Assembly (NCBI RefSeq): GCF_016827675.1
Contig: NZ_JAERJA010000004.1
Coordinates: 1-64,000, forward strand
Length of the DNA: 64,000 bases
Source of the DNA: Nocardioides limicola
GTDB taxonomy: Bacteria; Actinomycetota; Actinomycetes; Propionibacteriales; Nocardioidaceae
Direction of reading: 5' to 3'
How positions within the stretch are numbered: the stretch's first letter is position 1; every line of letters starts with the position of its first letter. The position numbers and the translations under genes were made by a program. This document shows, one piece after another, positions 25,186 to 33,314 of this stretch. Under the pieces are notes generated by a model. That model worked only from the letters and a program-made list of their open reading frames with translations, made no database searches and was not told the DNA's origin.

Positions 25186-26540
25186 GTCAGGGGCCGAACG
25201 AGCAGCGGTTGCGGGCCAGTCTGGATGAGTTTGATTCCTCCGACACGGCGAGTGCGTCGTATGACTGGCAGCAGCGGCGGTCGCGGTTGCAGTCGGTGGT
25301 GAATCGGCTGGAGAGGATGGCCAAGTCCCTGGAAGCTGACAGCAGCGGCGCCCAGTCGAGTGGCGTCGCCTTCACCGGGGACACCCCCGACGCGGCATAT
25401 CCGCGGTTCAAGGCGTTGCAGGAGGCGTTGGCGCGGCGGGTTGAGGATATGGATGCGGCGCGTGTGGCGGTGGGGGAGGCGCGGGGTGCGGTGCGTGGTG
25501 CGGAGTCGCGTTACAAGCAGGAGGTGACTGATCGGGATTGGTCGGTGTCTGAGGCGATGTCGGGTCCGCGGCCGGTGATGCGGGATTGGTTGGATCCGCG
25601 GGATGAGGATCCGGTGGGGACGGTGCAGCGGGAGCATCGGTTGGCGGTGGAGCGGTGGGAGCAGCGGGTGGCCGCGTTGGAGGCGGAGCGGGCTGCTGAG
25701 CGGGAGGCGCTGTGTGCGGAGATTCTTGGTGAGATGGATGAGGGGTTGCAGGAGTCTGCGGACAAGCTTGCGTTGCTTGCTGATGAGGAGGATCTTCCTG
25801 CGACGCCTGTGAGTGGGGGTGCCGGTGGTGTCCCTGGTGGTGTGGGGGGTTCGGTGCCTGGGGGTGTGGCTGGGCCGGTGTCTGCGGGTCCCGGGCTTGG
25901 ATCGGGTACTGGTCCTGGGGTGTCTGGTCCGGGTGCCGGGCCGGGTGCTGGTGCGCCGGTGGCTGGTCCTGGTGTGGTGCCGGTGGGTGGGTTGCCGCCG
26001 GTGGCGTCGTTGCCTGATGGGTCGTGGAATGGTGATGAGCCGGGTTCGTATGGGCCGCCGGTGTTGGGTGGGGCGGTGCCGGCGCCTGGTGGTGTGGGGG
26101 GTTCTGCTGCGGGGTTGATTGGTGGTTTGGTGGGTGGCGCGGCTGCGTTGGCTGGTGGTGCGGCTGCGTTGAAGGGTGGGGTGGCTGCGGGCGGTCAGGG
26201 TGTGCGTGGGGCTGGGGCTGGGGCGTCGAAGGGTGCTGGTGGTGCGTCGCCGCGGGGGTTGTTGACGAATGCGCCTGCTGCGGGTCGTGGGGCTGGTTCG
26301 GGTGGTGTGCGTGGGGGTGTGGGTGCGGCGGGTGCGGGACGTTCCGGTGCCGCGGGTGGCGCGGGGGGTCGTAGCGGTGGTGCGGGTGGTCGTGGTGGCG
26401 CGGCGGGGGCTGCGGGTGGCCGTGGCGGCGCTGCGGGTGGGAAGCGGGGTCGGGATCGCAAGGATGCTGGGTCTGGTGGGGCTTGGGATGAGTGGTTCGA
26501 GGACTATGACGACAAGGGTGGTCCGCCGGTGTTGAAGTGA
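25182..26540 (+). CDS. Large ESX-associated protein with Gly/Ala/Pro-rich tail
   Basis: 452 residues from a GTG overlapping the previous stop (GTGA), with GAGGAG upstream. Residues 1-210 are predicted helical/coiled (RRSRLQSVVNRLERMAKSLE; WEQRVAALEAERAAEREALC). From about 215 the protein is low complexity: long Gly/Pro/Val then Gly/Ala repeats with an Arg-rich stretch (AAGGKRGRDRKDAG). It ends DEWFEDYDDKGGPPVLK, similar to the short acidic Trp-containing C-termini of actinobacterial type VII-associated proteins. No catalytic toxin domain is visible. A secreted structural or PPE/EspB-like role is plausible. The repetitive DNA could make assembly errors here. Confidence 0.5.
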   Translation: MSQGPNEQRLRASLDEFDSSDTASASYDWQQRRSRLQSVVNRLERMAKSLEADSSGAQSSGVAFTGDTPDAAYPRFKALQEALARRVEDMDAARVAVGEARGAVRGAESRYKQEVTDRDWSVSEAMSGPRPVMRDWLDPRDEDPVGTVQREHRLAVERWEQRVAALEAERAAEREALCAEILGEMDEGLQESADKLALLADEEDLPATPVSGGAGGVPGGVGGSVPGGVAGPVSAGPGLGSGTGPGVSGPGAGPGAGAPVAGPGVVPVGGLPPVASLPDGSWNGDEPGSYGPPVLGGAVPAPGGVGGSAAGLIGGLVGGAAALAGGAAALKGGVAAGGQGVRGAGAGASKGAGGASPRGLLTNAPAAGRGAGSGGVRGGVGAAGAGRSGAAGGAGGRSGGAGGRGGAAGAAGGRGGAAGGKRGRDRKDAGSGGAWDEWFEDYDDKGGPPVLK

Positions 26541-26602
26541 GCCCCGGGGTGGGGGGTGGCAGACTTCGGGTTCTTGTTTCCCTTCTCTCCTCGGGAGTGT
26601 TG

Positions 26603-27613
26603 ATGCGGGTACGTGGTGCGGTCGCGCTGGCTGGTCTGATGTTGGTGTTGGCTGCCTGCACTGGTGGTGGGGTGGCGGAGCCGACGGGTTCCCCGGCTCC
26701 CACGACGGAGCCAGCTCCGACGGCCTCGCCGGTCGAGGCCCCGGTGGATCCGTGCGACTTGTTGGATCCCGAGGACTACGAGCAGTGGCGGACCGGGGAC
26801 CAGACGCCGATGGTGTCGATGGGTGGTCCTCCTGCGACGGCGGTGTGCCTCATGCCCTCGCAGTGGGGGATCGGTTCGGATGTATCGATCGGGTACTCGC
26901 TGGCGCCGAGTGAATCGTTCGAGCGGGAGCGGGTCCGGCTTGCGGGTGAGCAGTTTGGTGAGTTCGTGGAGTGGGATGGGATCGGTGATGCGGCGTTCGG
27001 GTTCTCCGAGCGGCTGCCGATGCGGGCCTTTTATCACACCCCGGCTGGTCATACCGAAGGGTGGGTGCGGGTGGGGGATCACACGGTGTGGGTGCGGGTG
27101 AATCGGAGTCTGGTGCCGTTGGAGGATGTGCGGCCGTTGCTGGAGAAGGTGGTCGAGCGGGTTTCCCCGGCGATGCATGAGCATCCGATCGTGCTGCCCG
27201 AGGAGTGCCCTGCGGTGGATCATCCGGTGATCGCTCGGGTGTTCGGTGAGGTGGAGTACGCCCGCGGTGATGCGGGGTGGGGGTGCTCCTATATCTCCTC
27301 CCGAGGGTGGGTACTGCGGGCGGGGGGAGTGTCGTTGAGTTCGGAGGCATTGAAGGAAGAGAACGACATCAGTGACCGCAACCTCAGGGACGGGACGACG
27401 CGTCGGTTGCCGTCCCCGCCGGGGATCAGGTGGACCCGATCCGCCAATGATCGTGTCTGGAGGGACCTCGTGACACGCGACGCCACCCGGCAGAAGTTAG
27501 AGGTGAACTTCCGAGATGCGGAGTCGGGGTCGCGTCCTACAGGTGTGTCGGAGGCGGACTTTGATGAGTTGATGGATGTGTTGATCCAGGCGTGGCGGGA
27601 TGCGGTGGGTTGA
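26603..27613 (+). CDS. DUF3558-like lipoprotein, array copy 1
   Basis: 336 residues from ATG 26603 after GGGAGT. Lipoprotein signal with lipobox LVLAAC; a Pro/Thr/Glu linker (PTGSPAPTTEPAPTAS); then two DUF3558-like halves, each with two Cys. The first spans DPCDLLDPEDYEQW to PLLEKVVERV and contains GIGDAAFGF; the second spans ECPAVDHPVIARVFGE to the conserved end DELMDVLIQAWRDAVG. Anchored outside the membrane; function unknown. First of six tandem paralogues; its stop shares a base with the next ATG (TGATG). It is the copy most divergent in the region 27340-27490 (NDISDRNLRDGTTRR). Confidence 0.75.
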   Translation: MRVRGAVALAGLMLVLAACTGGGVAEPTGSPAPTTEPAPTASPVEAPVDPCDLLDPEDYEQWRTGDQTPMVSMGGPPATAVCLMPSQWGIGSDVSIGYSLAPSESFERERVRLAGEQFGEFVEWDGIGDAAFGFSERLPMRAFYHTPAGHTEGWVRVGDHTVWVRVNRSLVPLEDVRPLLEKVVERVSPAMHEHPIVLPEECPAVDHPVIARVFGEVEYARGDAGWGCSYISSRGWVLRAGGVSLSSEALKEENDISDRNLRDGTTRRLPSPPGIRWTRSANDRVWRDLVTRDATRQKLEVNFRDAESGSRPTGVSEADFDELMDVLIQAWRDAVG

Positions 27614-28620
27614 TGCGGGGTCTTCTCGGGGTAGTAGTGGTGGCCGGCCTGTTGTTGGCGGGCTGTACGGGTGGTGGGGTGTCGGAGCCGACGGGTTCCC
27701 CGGCCCCCACCGCTGAGCCCTCCCCGACGGTCGAGCCTGTCGAGGCCCCGGTGGATCCGTGTGGGCTGTTGGATCCTGAGGATTACGCGCAGTGGCGGAC
27801 CGGGGACCAGGAACCGCGGGTGTCGATGAGCGGTCCCCCAGCGACGGCGGTGTGCCTGGTTCGGTCGCAGTGGGGGATCGGGTCTGATGTGCTGATCGGG
27901 TACTCGATGGTGCCCGGTGAGTCGTTCGAGGAGGAGCGGGAACGGCTGGCTGGCGATTCCTTCGGGGAGTTTGTGGCTTGGGATGGGATCGGTGATGCGG
28001 CGTTCGGGTACACGGAGCGGTTGCCGGTGCGGGTGGCGTATCACACTCCGGCAGGCCATACAGAAGGCTGGGTGCGGGTGGGGGAGCACACGGTGTGGGT
28101 GCGGGTGAACCGGAGCATGGTGCCGTTGGAGGAGGTGCGGCCGTTGCTGGAGAAGGTGGTCGAGCGGGTTTCTCCGGCGATGCATGAGCATCAGATCGTG
28201 TTGCCCGATGAGTGCCTGGCGCCGGATCATCCGGTGCTCGCGCGTGTGTTCGGTGAGGTTGAGTACGCCCGGGGTGATGCGGGGTGGGTGTGTTCCTACA
28301 TCTCCTCCCGAGGATGGGTGTTGCGGGCGGTGGGGATGATGTTGAGTCCGGAGGCACTCCAGGAGGAGAGCGAGATCGGCGAGCGCAATACCGGGGACGG
28401 AACGACACGCCGGGTGCCGGCGCCGGCGGGGATGGTGCGAACTCGGGGCACCGACGATCGTGCCTGGTTGGACTTCATCCTCGTCGATGCCACCCGGCAG
28501 ATGCTGGAGGTACGTCTTCGGGATGCGGAGTCGGGGTCGCGTCCGGTGGGGGTGTCGGAGGCGGACTTTGATGAGTTGATGGATGTGTTGATCGAGGCGT
28601 GGCGGGATGCGGTGGGTTGA
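27613..28620 (+). CDS. DUF3558-like lipoprotein, array copy 2
   Basis: 335 residues, ATG sharing a base with the previous TGA. Lipobox LLLAGC. Same two-half plan as copy 1: DPCGLLDPEDYAQWRTGD, GIGDAAFGYTERLPVR, DECLAPDHPVLARVFGE, ending DVLIEAWRDAVG. The linker DNA at 27729-27751 contains the 15-mer GTCGAGCCTGTCGAG also present in copy 3 and in the NTF2-like gene at 53.9 kb. The variable segment reads EIGERNTGDGTTRRVPAPAG. Its opening (MRGLLG) matches copy 6 rather than its neighbours, a mosaic sign. Confidence 0.75.
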   Translation: MRGLLGVVVVAGLLLAGCTGGGVSEPTGSPAPTAEPSPTVEPVEAPVDPCGLLDPEDYAQWRTGDQEPRVSMSGPPATAVCLVRSQWGIGSDVLIGYSMVPGESFEEERERLAGDSFGEFVAWDGIGDAAFGYTERLPVRVAYHTPAGHTEGWVRVGEHTVWVRVNRSMVPLEEVRPLLEKVVERVSPAMHEHQIVLPDECLAPDHPVLARVFGEVEYARGDAGWVCSYISSRGWVLRAVGMMLSPEALQEESEIGERNTGDGTTRRVPAPAGMVRTRGTDDRAWLDFILVDATRQMLEVRLRDAESGSRPVGVSEADFDELMDVLIEAWRDAVG

Positions 28621-29642
28621 TGCGTCGCAGTGTTCTCGGGGTAGTGGTGGTCGGGCTGTTGTTGGCTGGCTGTACGGGTGGCGGGTCGTCGGAGCCGACG
28701 GGTGCTCCGGCCCCCACCACTGAGCCCACCACTGAGCCCGCCCCGACGGTCGAGCCTGTCGAGGCCCCCGTGGATCCGTGTGGGTTGCTTGATCCTGAGG
28801 ACTACGCGCAGTGGCGGACCGGGGACCAGGAACCGCGTGTCTCGATGACTGGGCCGCGCCCGACTGCGGTTTGTCTGATGCCGTCGCAGTGGGGGATCGG
28901 TTCGGATGTGACGATCGGGTACTCGCTGGCGCCGAGTGAGGCGTTCGAGCGGGAGCGGGAGCGACTTGCGGACAACACCCACTTTGGTGAGTTGGTGGCG
29001 TGGGATGGGGTCGGTGATGCGGCGTTCGGGTATACGGAGCGGTTGCCGGTGCGGGTGGCGTATCACACGCCGGCTGGTCATACGAAGGGTTGGGCGCGGG
29101 TGGGGGAGCACACGGTGCAGGTGCGGGTGAACCGGAGTCTGGTGCCGTTGGAGGATGTGCGGCCGTTGCTGGAGAAGGTGGCCGCGGGGGTTTCTCCGGC
29201 GATGCATGAGCATCCGATCGTGCTGCCGCAGGAGTGCCCGGCGCCGGATCATCCGGTGCTCGCGCGTGTGTTCGGTGAGGTCGAGTACGCCCGGGGTGAT
29301 GCGGGCTGGGACTGCTCCTACTTGTCGTCGCGGGGGTGGACGTTGATCGCGGGGGGAATGTCGTTGACCCCGGAGGCGCTCCAGGAGGAGAACGAGAGCT
29401 TTGGCCGTTCCCTGGCGCAGGGGACGGTGCGGCAGTTTCCGGCGCCAGCGGGGATGAGGCGGCTCCGTGGTGCCGACGACAGCATCTGGAGGGACTACGT
29501 GACGGTCGATGCCACCCGCCAGATGCTGCAGGTCAACTTCCGGGATGCTGAGTCGCGGTCGCGTCCGGTGGGGGTGTCGGAGGCGGACTTTGATGAGCTG
29601 ATGGACCTCATGATCGAGGCGTGGCGGGATGCGGTGGGTTGA
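28620..29642 (+). CDS. DUF3558-like lipoprotein, array copy 3
   Basis: 340 residues, lipobox LLLAGC, with a duplicated linker unit (TTEPTTEPAPT) that makes it the longest copy. Four Cys conserved after the lipobox Cys. VGDAAFGYTERLPVRVAYH and the C-terminal DELMDLMIEAWRDAVG are as in the others. One VERV is changed to AAGV (EKVAAGVSPAMHEHP), a change shared in part with copy 5. Variable segment ESFGRSLAQGTVRQFPAP is close to that of copy 4. TGATG junctions on both sides. Confidence 0.75.
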   Translation: MRRSVLGVVVVGLLLAGCTGGGSSEPTGAPAPTTEPTTEPAPTVEPVEAPVDPCGLLDPEDYAQWRTGDQEPRVSMTGPRPTAVCLMPSQWGIGSDVTIGYSLAPSEAFERERERLADNTHFGELVAWDGVGDAAFGYTERLPVRVAYHTPAGHTKGWARVGEHTVQVRVNRSLVPLEDVRPLLEKVAAGVSPAMHEHPIVLPQECPAPDHPVLARVFGEVEYARGDAGWDCSYLSSRGWTLIAGGMSLTPEALQEENESFGRSLAQGTVRQFPAPAGMRRLRGADDSIWRDYVTVDATRQMLQVNFRDAESRSRPVGVSEADFDELMDLMIEAWRDAVG

Positions 29643-30652
29643 TGCATCGCAGGGTTCTCGGGGTGCTGGGCGGGCTGGTGTTGGTGTTGGCTGGCTGCAC
29701 TGGTGGCGGAACGTCGGAGCCGACGGGTGCCCCGACCCCCACCGTTGAGCCGAAGCCCACAGCTGAGCCATCGGTGCCGGTGGATCCGTGTGGGCTGTTG
29801 GATCCTGAGGACTACGCGCAATGGCGGACCGGGGACCAGGAACCGCGGGTGTCGATGAGCGGTCCGTCTGCGACGGCGGTGTGTTGGCTGACCTCGCAGT
29901 GGGGGATCGGGGCGGATGTGCTGATCGCCTACTCGATGGCTCCGCATGAGTCGTTTGAGCGGGAGCGTGAGCGGCTGGGGGAGAACACCAACTTTGGTGA
30001 GTTGGTGGCTTGGGATGGGATCGGTGATGCGGCGTTCGGGTACACGGAGCGGTTGCCGGTGCGGGTGGCCTACCACACTCCGGCTGGTCACACGAAGGGT
30101 TGGGCTCGGGTGGGGGATCACACGGTGTGGGTGCGGGTGAACCGGAGCATGGTGCCGTTGGAGGAGGTGCGGCCGTTGCTGGAGAAGGTGGTCGAGCGGG
30201 TTTCTCCGGCGATGCATGAGCATCCGATCGTGTTACCGGCGGAGTGCCCGGCACCGGATCATCCGGTCCTCGCCCGAGTGTTCGGTGAGGTGGAGTACGC
30301 CCGCGGTGATGCGGGCTGGGAGTGTACCTACATCTCCTCCCGGGGCTGGGTGATGCGGGCGGGGGGCGTGACGTTGAGCCCGGAGGCCCTGCAGCAGGAG
30401 AACGAGAGCAGCGATCGTTCCCTGGCGCAAGGGACACTGCGCCAACTGTCGGCGCCAGCGGGGACGTCGCGGCTGCGGGGCACCGATGCTCGCGATTGGG
30501 CTGACTACCTGACGATCGATGCCACCCGGCAGATGCTGCAGTTGAACTTCCGGGATGCGGGGTCGGGGTCGCGTCCGGTGGGTGTGTCGGAGGCTGACTT
30601 TGATGAGTTGATGGATGTGTTGATCCAAGCGTGGCGGGATGCGGTGGGTTGA
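29642..30652 (+). CDS. DUF3558-like lipoprotein, array copy 4
   Basis: 336 residues, lipobox LVLAGC. The first 23 codons are almost identical to copy 5 at DNA level (MHRRVLGVLGGLVLV), while the body matches copy 3 in places (ENTNFGELVAWDGIGD; SLAQGTLRQLSAPAG). It lacks the VEAPVDP linker of the other copies, having TAEPSVPVDPCGLL instead. Four Cys conserved. TGATG junctions on both sides. Confidence 0.75.
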   Translation: MHRRVLGVLGGLVLVLAGCTGGGTSEPTGAPTPTVEPKPTAEPSVPVDPCGLLDPEDYAQWRTGDQEPRVSMSGPSATAVCWLTSQWGIGADVLIAYSMAPHESFERERERLGENTNFGELVAWDGIGDAAFGYTERLPVRVAYHTPAGHTKGWARVGDHTVWVRVNRSMVPLEEVRPLLEKVVERVSPAMHEHPIVLPAECPAPDHPVLARVFGEVEYARGDAGWECTYISSRGWVMRAGGVTLSPEALQQENESSDRSLAQGTLRQLSAPAGTSRLRGTDARDWADYLTIDATRQMLQLNFRDAGSGSRPVGVSEADFDELMDVLIQAWRDAVG

Positions 30653-31665
30653 TGCATCGCAGGGTTCTCGGGGTGCTGGGCGGGCTGGTGTTGGTGATGG
30701 CTGGCTGTACTGGTGGTGGGGTAGCGGAGCCGACGGGTTCCCCGGCTCCCACGACGGAGCCAGCTCCGACGGCCTCGCCGGTCGAGGCCCCGGTGGATCC
30801 GTGCGATCTGTTGGATCCTGAGGATTACGAGCAGTGGCGGACCGGGGACCAGGAACCGCGTGTCTCGATGTTCGGTCCTCCTGCCTCGGCGGTGTGTCTG
30901 ATGCCGTCGCAGTGGGGGATCGGCTGGGAGGTCCTGATCGGATACACGATGGTGCCCGGTGACCAGTTCGAGGACGAGCGTGAGCGGCTGGCGGAGAACC
31001 TCAGTTTCGCTGAGTTGGTTTCCTGGGATGGGATCGGTGATGCGGCGTTCGGGCATACCGAGCGGTTGCCGGTGCGGGTGGCCTACCACACTCCGGCTGG
31101 TCACACGATGGGCGCGGCGCGGGTGGGGGAGCACACGGTGTGGGTGCGGGTGAATCGGAGTCTGGTGCCGTTGGAGGATGTGCGGCCGTTGTTGGAGAAG
31201 GTGGTCGCGGGGGTTTCCCCGGCGATGCATGAGCATCCGATCGTGTTGCCGGATGCGTGCCCCGCACCGGATCATCCGGTGATCGCTCGGGTGTTGGGAG
31301 AGGTCGAGTACGCCCGGGGTGATGCGGGGTGGGAGTGTGCCTACATCTCGTCCCAGGGGTGGTCCTTGCGGGCGGCGGGGTTCACCTTGAGCCCGGAGGC
31401 ACTCCGAGAAGAGAACGAGATCGGCGCTGACAACGTCGCAGAGGGAACGATGCGTACGTTGCCGGCGCCGGCGAAGATGCGACGCCTCAGATCCACCGAT
31501 GATCGTGACTGGTTGGACTTCGTGACGGTCGATGCCACCCGCCAGAGGTTGCAGGTGAACTTCCGGGATGCGGAGTCGGGGTCGCGTCCGGTGGGGGTGT
31601 CGGAGGCGGACTTTGATGAGTTGATGGATGTGTTGATCCAGGCGTGGCGGGATGCGGTGGGTTGA
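30652..31665 (+). CDS. DUF3558-like lipoprotein, array copy 5
   Basis: 337 residues, lipobox LVMAGC. A visible chimera: its signal peptide follows copy 4, then from the lipobox through the linker (VAEPTGSPAPTTEPAPTASP) and DPCDLLDPEDYEQW it is nearly identical in DNA to copy 1. ENLSFAEL is shared with copy 6. Variable segment NEIGADNVAEGTMRTLPAPA. Four Cys conserved; SSQGWSLRAAGFTL replaces SSRGWVLRA. TGATG junctions on both sides. Confidence 0.75.
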   Translation: MHRRVLGVLGGLVLVMAGCTGGGVAEPTGSPAPTTEPAPTASPVEAPVDPCDLLDPEDYEQWRTGDQEPRVSMFGPPASAVCLMPSQWGIGWEVLIGYTMVPGDQFEDERERLAENLSFAELVSWDGIGDAAFGHTERLPVRVAYHTPAGHTMGAARVGEHTVWVRVNRSLVPLEDVRPLLEKVVAGVSPAMHEHPIVLPDACPAPDHPVIARVLGEVEYARGDAGWECAYISSQGWSLRAAGFTLSPEALREENEIGADNVAEGTMRTLPAPAKMRRLRSTDDRDWLDFVTVDATRQRLQVNFRDAESGSRPVGVSEADFDELMDVLIQAWRDAVG

Positions 31666-32681
31666 TGCGGGGTCTTCTCGGGATGGCGGTGGTGGTCGGC
31701 GTGTTGTTGGCTGGCTGCACGGGTGGCGGGACGTCGGTGTCGGAGCCGACGGGTTCCCCGGCTCCCACGACTGAGCCAGCTCCGACGGCCTCGCCGGTCG
31801 AGGCCCCGGTGGATCCGTGCGACCTGTTGGATCCCGAGGACTACGAGCAGTGGCGGACCGGGGACCAGGCACCCATGGTGTCGATGTTTGGGCCTCCTGC
31901 CTCGGCGATGTGTTTGGTGACATCGGAGTTGGGGATCGGATGGAACGTGGTGATCGGGTACACGCTGGCCCCGAGTGAGGCGTTCGAGCGGGAGCGGGAG
32001 TACCTGGAGGAGAACCTCAGTTTCGCTGAGTTGGTGGCCTGGGATGGGATCGGTGATGCGGCGTTCGGGTACACCGAGCGGTTGCCGGTGCGGGTGGCGT
32101 ATCACACTCCGGCTGGTCACACGAAGGGGTGGGCTCGGGTAGGGGAGCACACGGTATGGGTGCAGGTGAATCGGAGTCTGGTGCCGTTGGAGGAGGTGCG
32201 GCCGTTGTTGGAGAAGGTGGTCGAGCGGGTCTCCCCGGCGATGCATGAGCATCCGATCGTGTTGCCCGATGAGTGCCCGGCGCCGGATCATCCGGTGCTC
32301 GCGCGTGTGTTCGGTGAGGTTGAGTACGCCCGGGGTGATGCGGGATGGGAGTGTTCCTACATCTCCTCCCGAGGCTGGGTCTTACGGGCATCTAGTTACG
32401 CACTGAGTCCGGAGGCGCTGAAAGAGGAGGACGTGAGCAGTGACCGTTCACTGGCACAGGGAACACTGCGACAGTTACCGACGCGGGAGGGGATGTCGCG
32501 ACTCCGATCGACCGACGACAGCATCTGGAGGGACTACGTGACCCGCGATGCCACCCGGCAGATGCTGCAGTTGAACTTCCGGGATGCGGGGTCGGGGTCG
32601 CGTCCAGCGGGGGTGTCGGAGGCCGACTTCGATGAGTTGATGGATGTGTTGATCGAGGCCTGGCGGGACGCCATCGGCTGA
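31665..32681 (+). CDS. DUF3558-like lipoprotein, array copy 6
   Basis: 338 residues, lipobox VLLAGC, signal similar to copy 2 and linker similar to copies 1 and 5 with an extra TSVSEP. The second variable patch (SSYALSPEALKEEDVSSDRS) differs from every other copy. The last ~20 codons switch to the C-rich codon choice of the surrounding chromosome and the end reads AWRDAIG instead of AWRDAVG, so the island boundary lies here. Last gene of the array. Confidence 0.75.
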   Translation: MRGLLGMAVVVGVLLAGCTGGGTSVSEPTGSPAPTTEPAPTASPVEAPVDPCDLLDPEDYEQWRTGDQAPMVSMFGPPASAMCLVTSELGIGWNVVIGYTLAPSEAFEREREYLEENLSFAELVAWDGIGDAAFGYTERLPVRVAYHTPAGHTKGWARVGEHTVWVQVNRSLVPLEEVRPLLEKVVERVSPAMHEHPIVLPDECPAPDHPVLARVFGEVEYARGDAGWECSYISSRGWVLRASSYALSPEALKEEDVSSDRSLAQGTLRQLPTREGMSRLRSTDDSIWRDYVTRDATRQMLQLNFRDAGSGSRPAGVSEADFDELMDVLIEAWRDAIG

Positions 32682-32714
32682 CGACCCACCTCGACCTGGC
32701 GGATGATTGACACC

Positions 32715-33314
32715 ATGACCAGGACCCAGCGCTGTGGCGTGCTGCTTCTGTTGATCGGCTCGGCGGTCTGCCTCGCCGCAGTGCCTTGGGTGCTGACCGA
32801 CGACTACGACTGGATCGCCCACACCACCAGCGAAGCCGCCGGCCAAGGCGTCGAAGGGGCGTGGCTGGCGCGGCTCGGGTTCTTCGGGTACGGCTGCGGA
32901 GTGTTGTGGCTCGCCCTGGCCCGCAGACCCAGATGGGGTCGAGTGGGCACGAGCCTGTTCGTCGTCTTCGCCGCGATGATGGCGTCGGCAGCAGTCTTCT
33001 CCAGCCGCCCCTGGACGCCAGGCACCACTTTCGACGTCGTCGAAGACGTGCTGCATTCAGTCGCCGCGACAGCGATGGGATTCGCGTTCGCCTTCGGCGT
33101 GGTCGCCGTGGGTCTGCGTCGTCGGCGCGTGCCGGTGCTGACCAGGGTCCGCGACCTTGTCGCCATCCTCGCGTCCGTGGCGATGCCGACGATGATGCTC
33201 CTCGCCAGCCATCAGGCCGGCCTATGGCAACGCGCGATGTTCGCGATCAGCTACCTGTGGTTCGCCGCAGAGACGGTCGACACCGGCCCGGCCGATTCCT
33301 CATCCGTCAGCTAG
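32715..33314 (+). CDS. DUF998-like membrane protein
   Basis: 199 residues from ATG 32715 (in-frame ATG 32703 also possible). Six hydrophobic segments, beginning CGVLLLLIGSAVCLAAVPW and including FFGYGCGVLWLALA, TSLFVVFAAMMASAAVF, TAMGFAFAFGVVAVGL, VAILASVAMPTMMLLA and FAISYLWFAAETV, with DYDWIAHTTSEAAGQG in the first loop, as in DUF998 proteins. Function unknown. Its 3' end overlaps the convergent secreted-protein gene by 15 bases. Confidence 0.65.
   Translation: MTRTQRCGVLLLLIGSAVCLAAVPWVLTDDYDWIAHTTSEAAGQGVEGAWLARLGFFGYGCGVLWLALARRPRWGRVGTSLFVVFAAMMASAAVFSSRPWTPGTTFDVVEDVLHSVAATAMGFAFAFGVVAVGLRRRRVPVLTRVRDLVAILASVAMPTMMLLASHQAGLWQRAMFAISYLWFAAETVDTGPADSSSVS

Noticed and set aside
23927..26540. 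A complete type VII secretion locus
   Set aside because: Only substrates or associated proteins are visible; no EccC-type ATPase, EccB/D/E or mycosin gene is in the window.
28296..30752. 818-codon minus-strand frame under the lipoprotein array
   Set aside because: It arises from the skewed codon use of the real plus-strand genes; its translation is Pro/Thr/His-rich and spans gene junctions.
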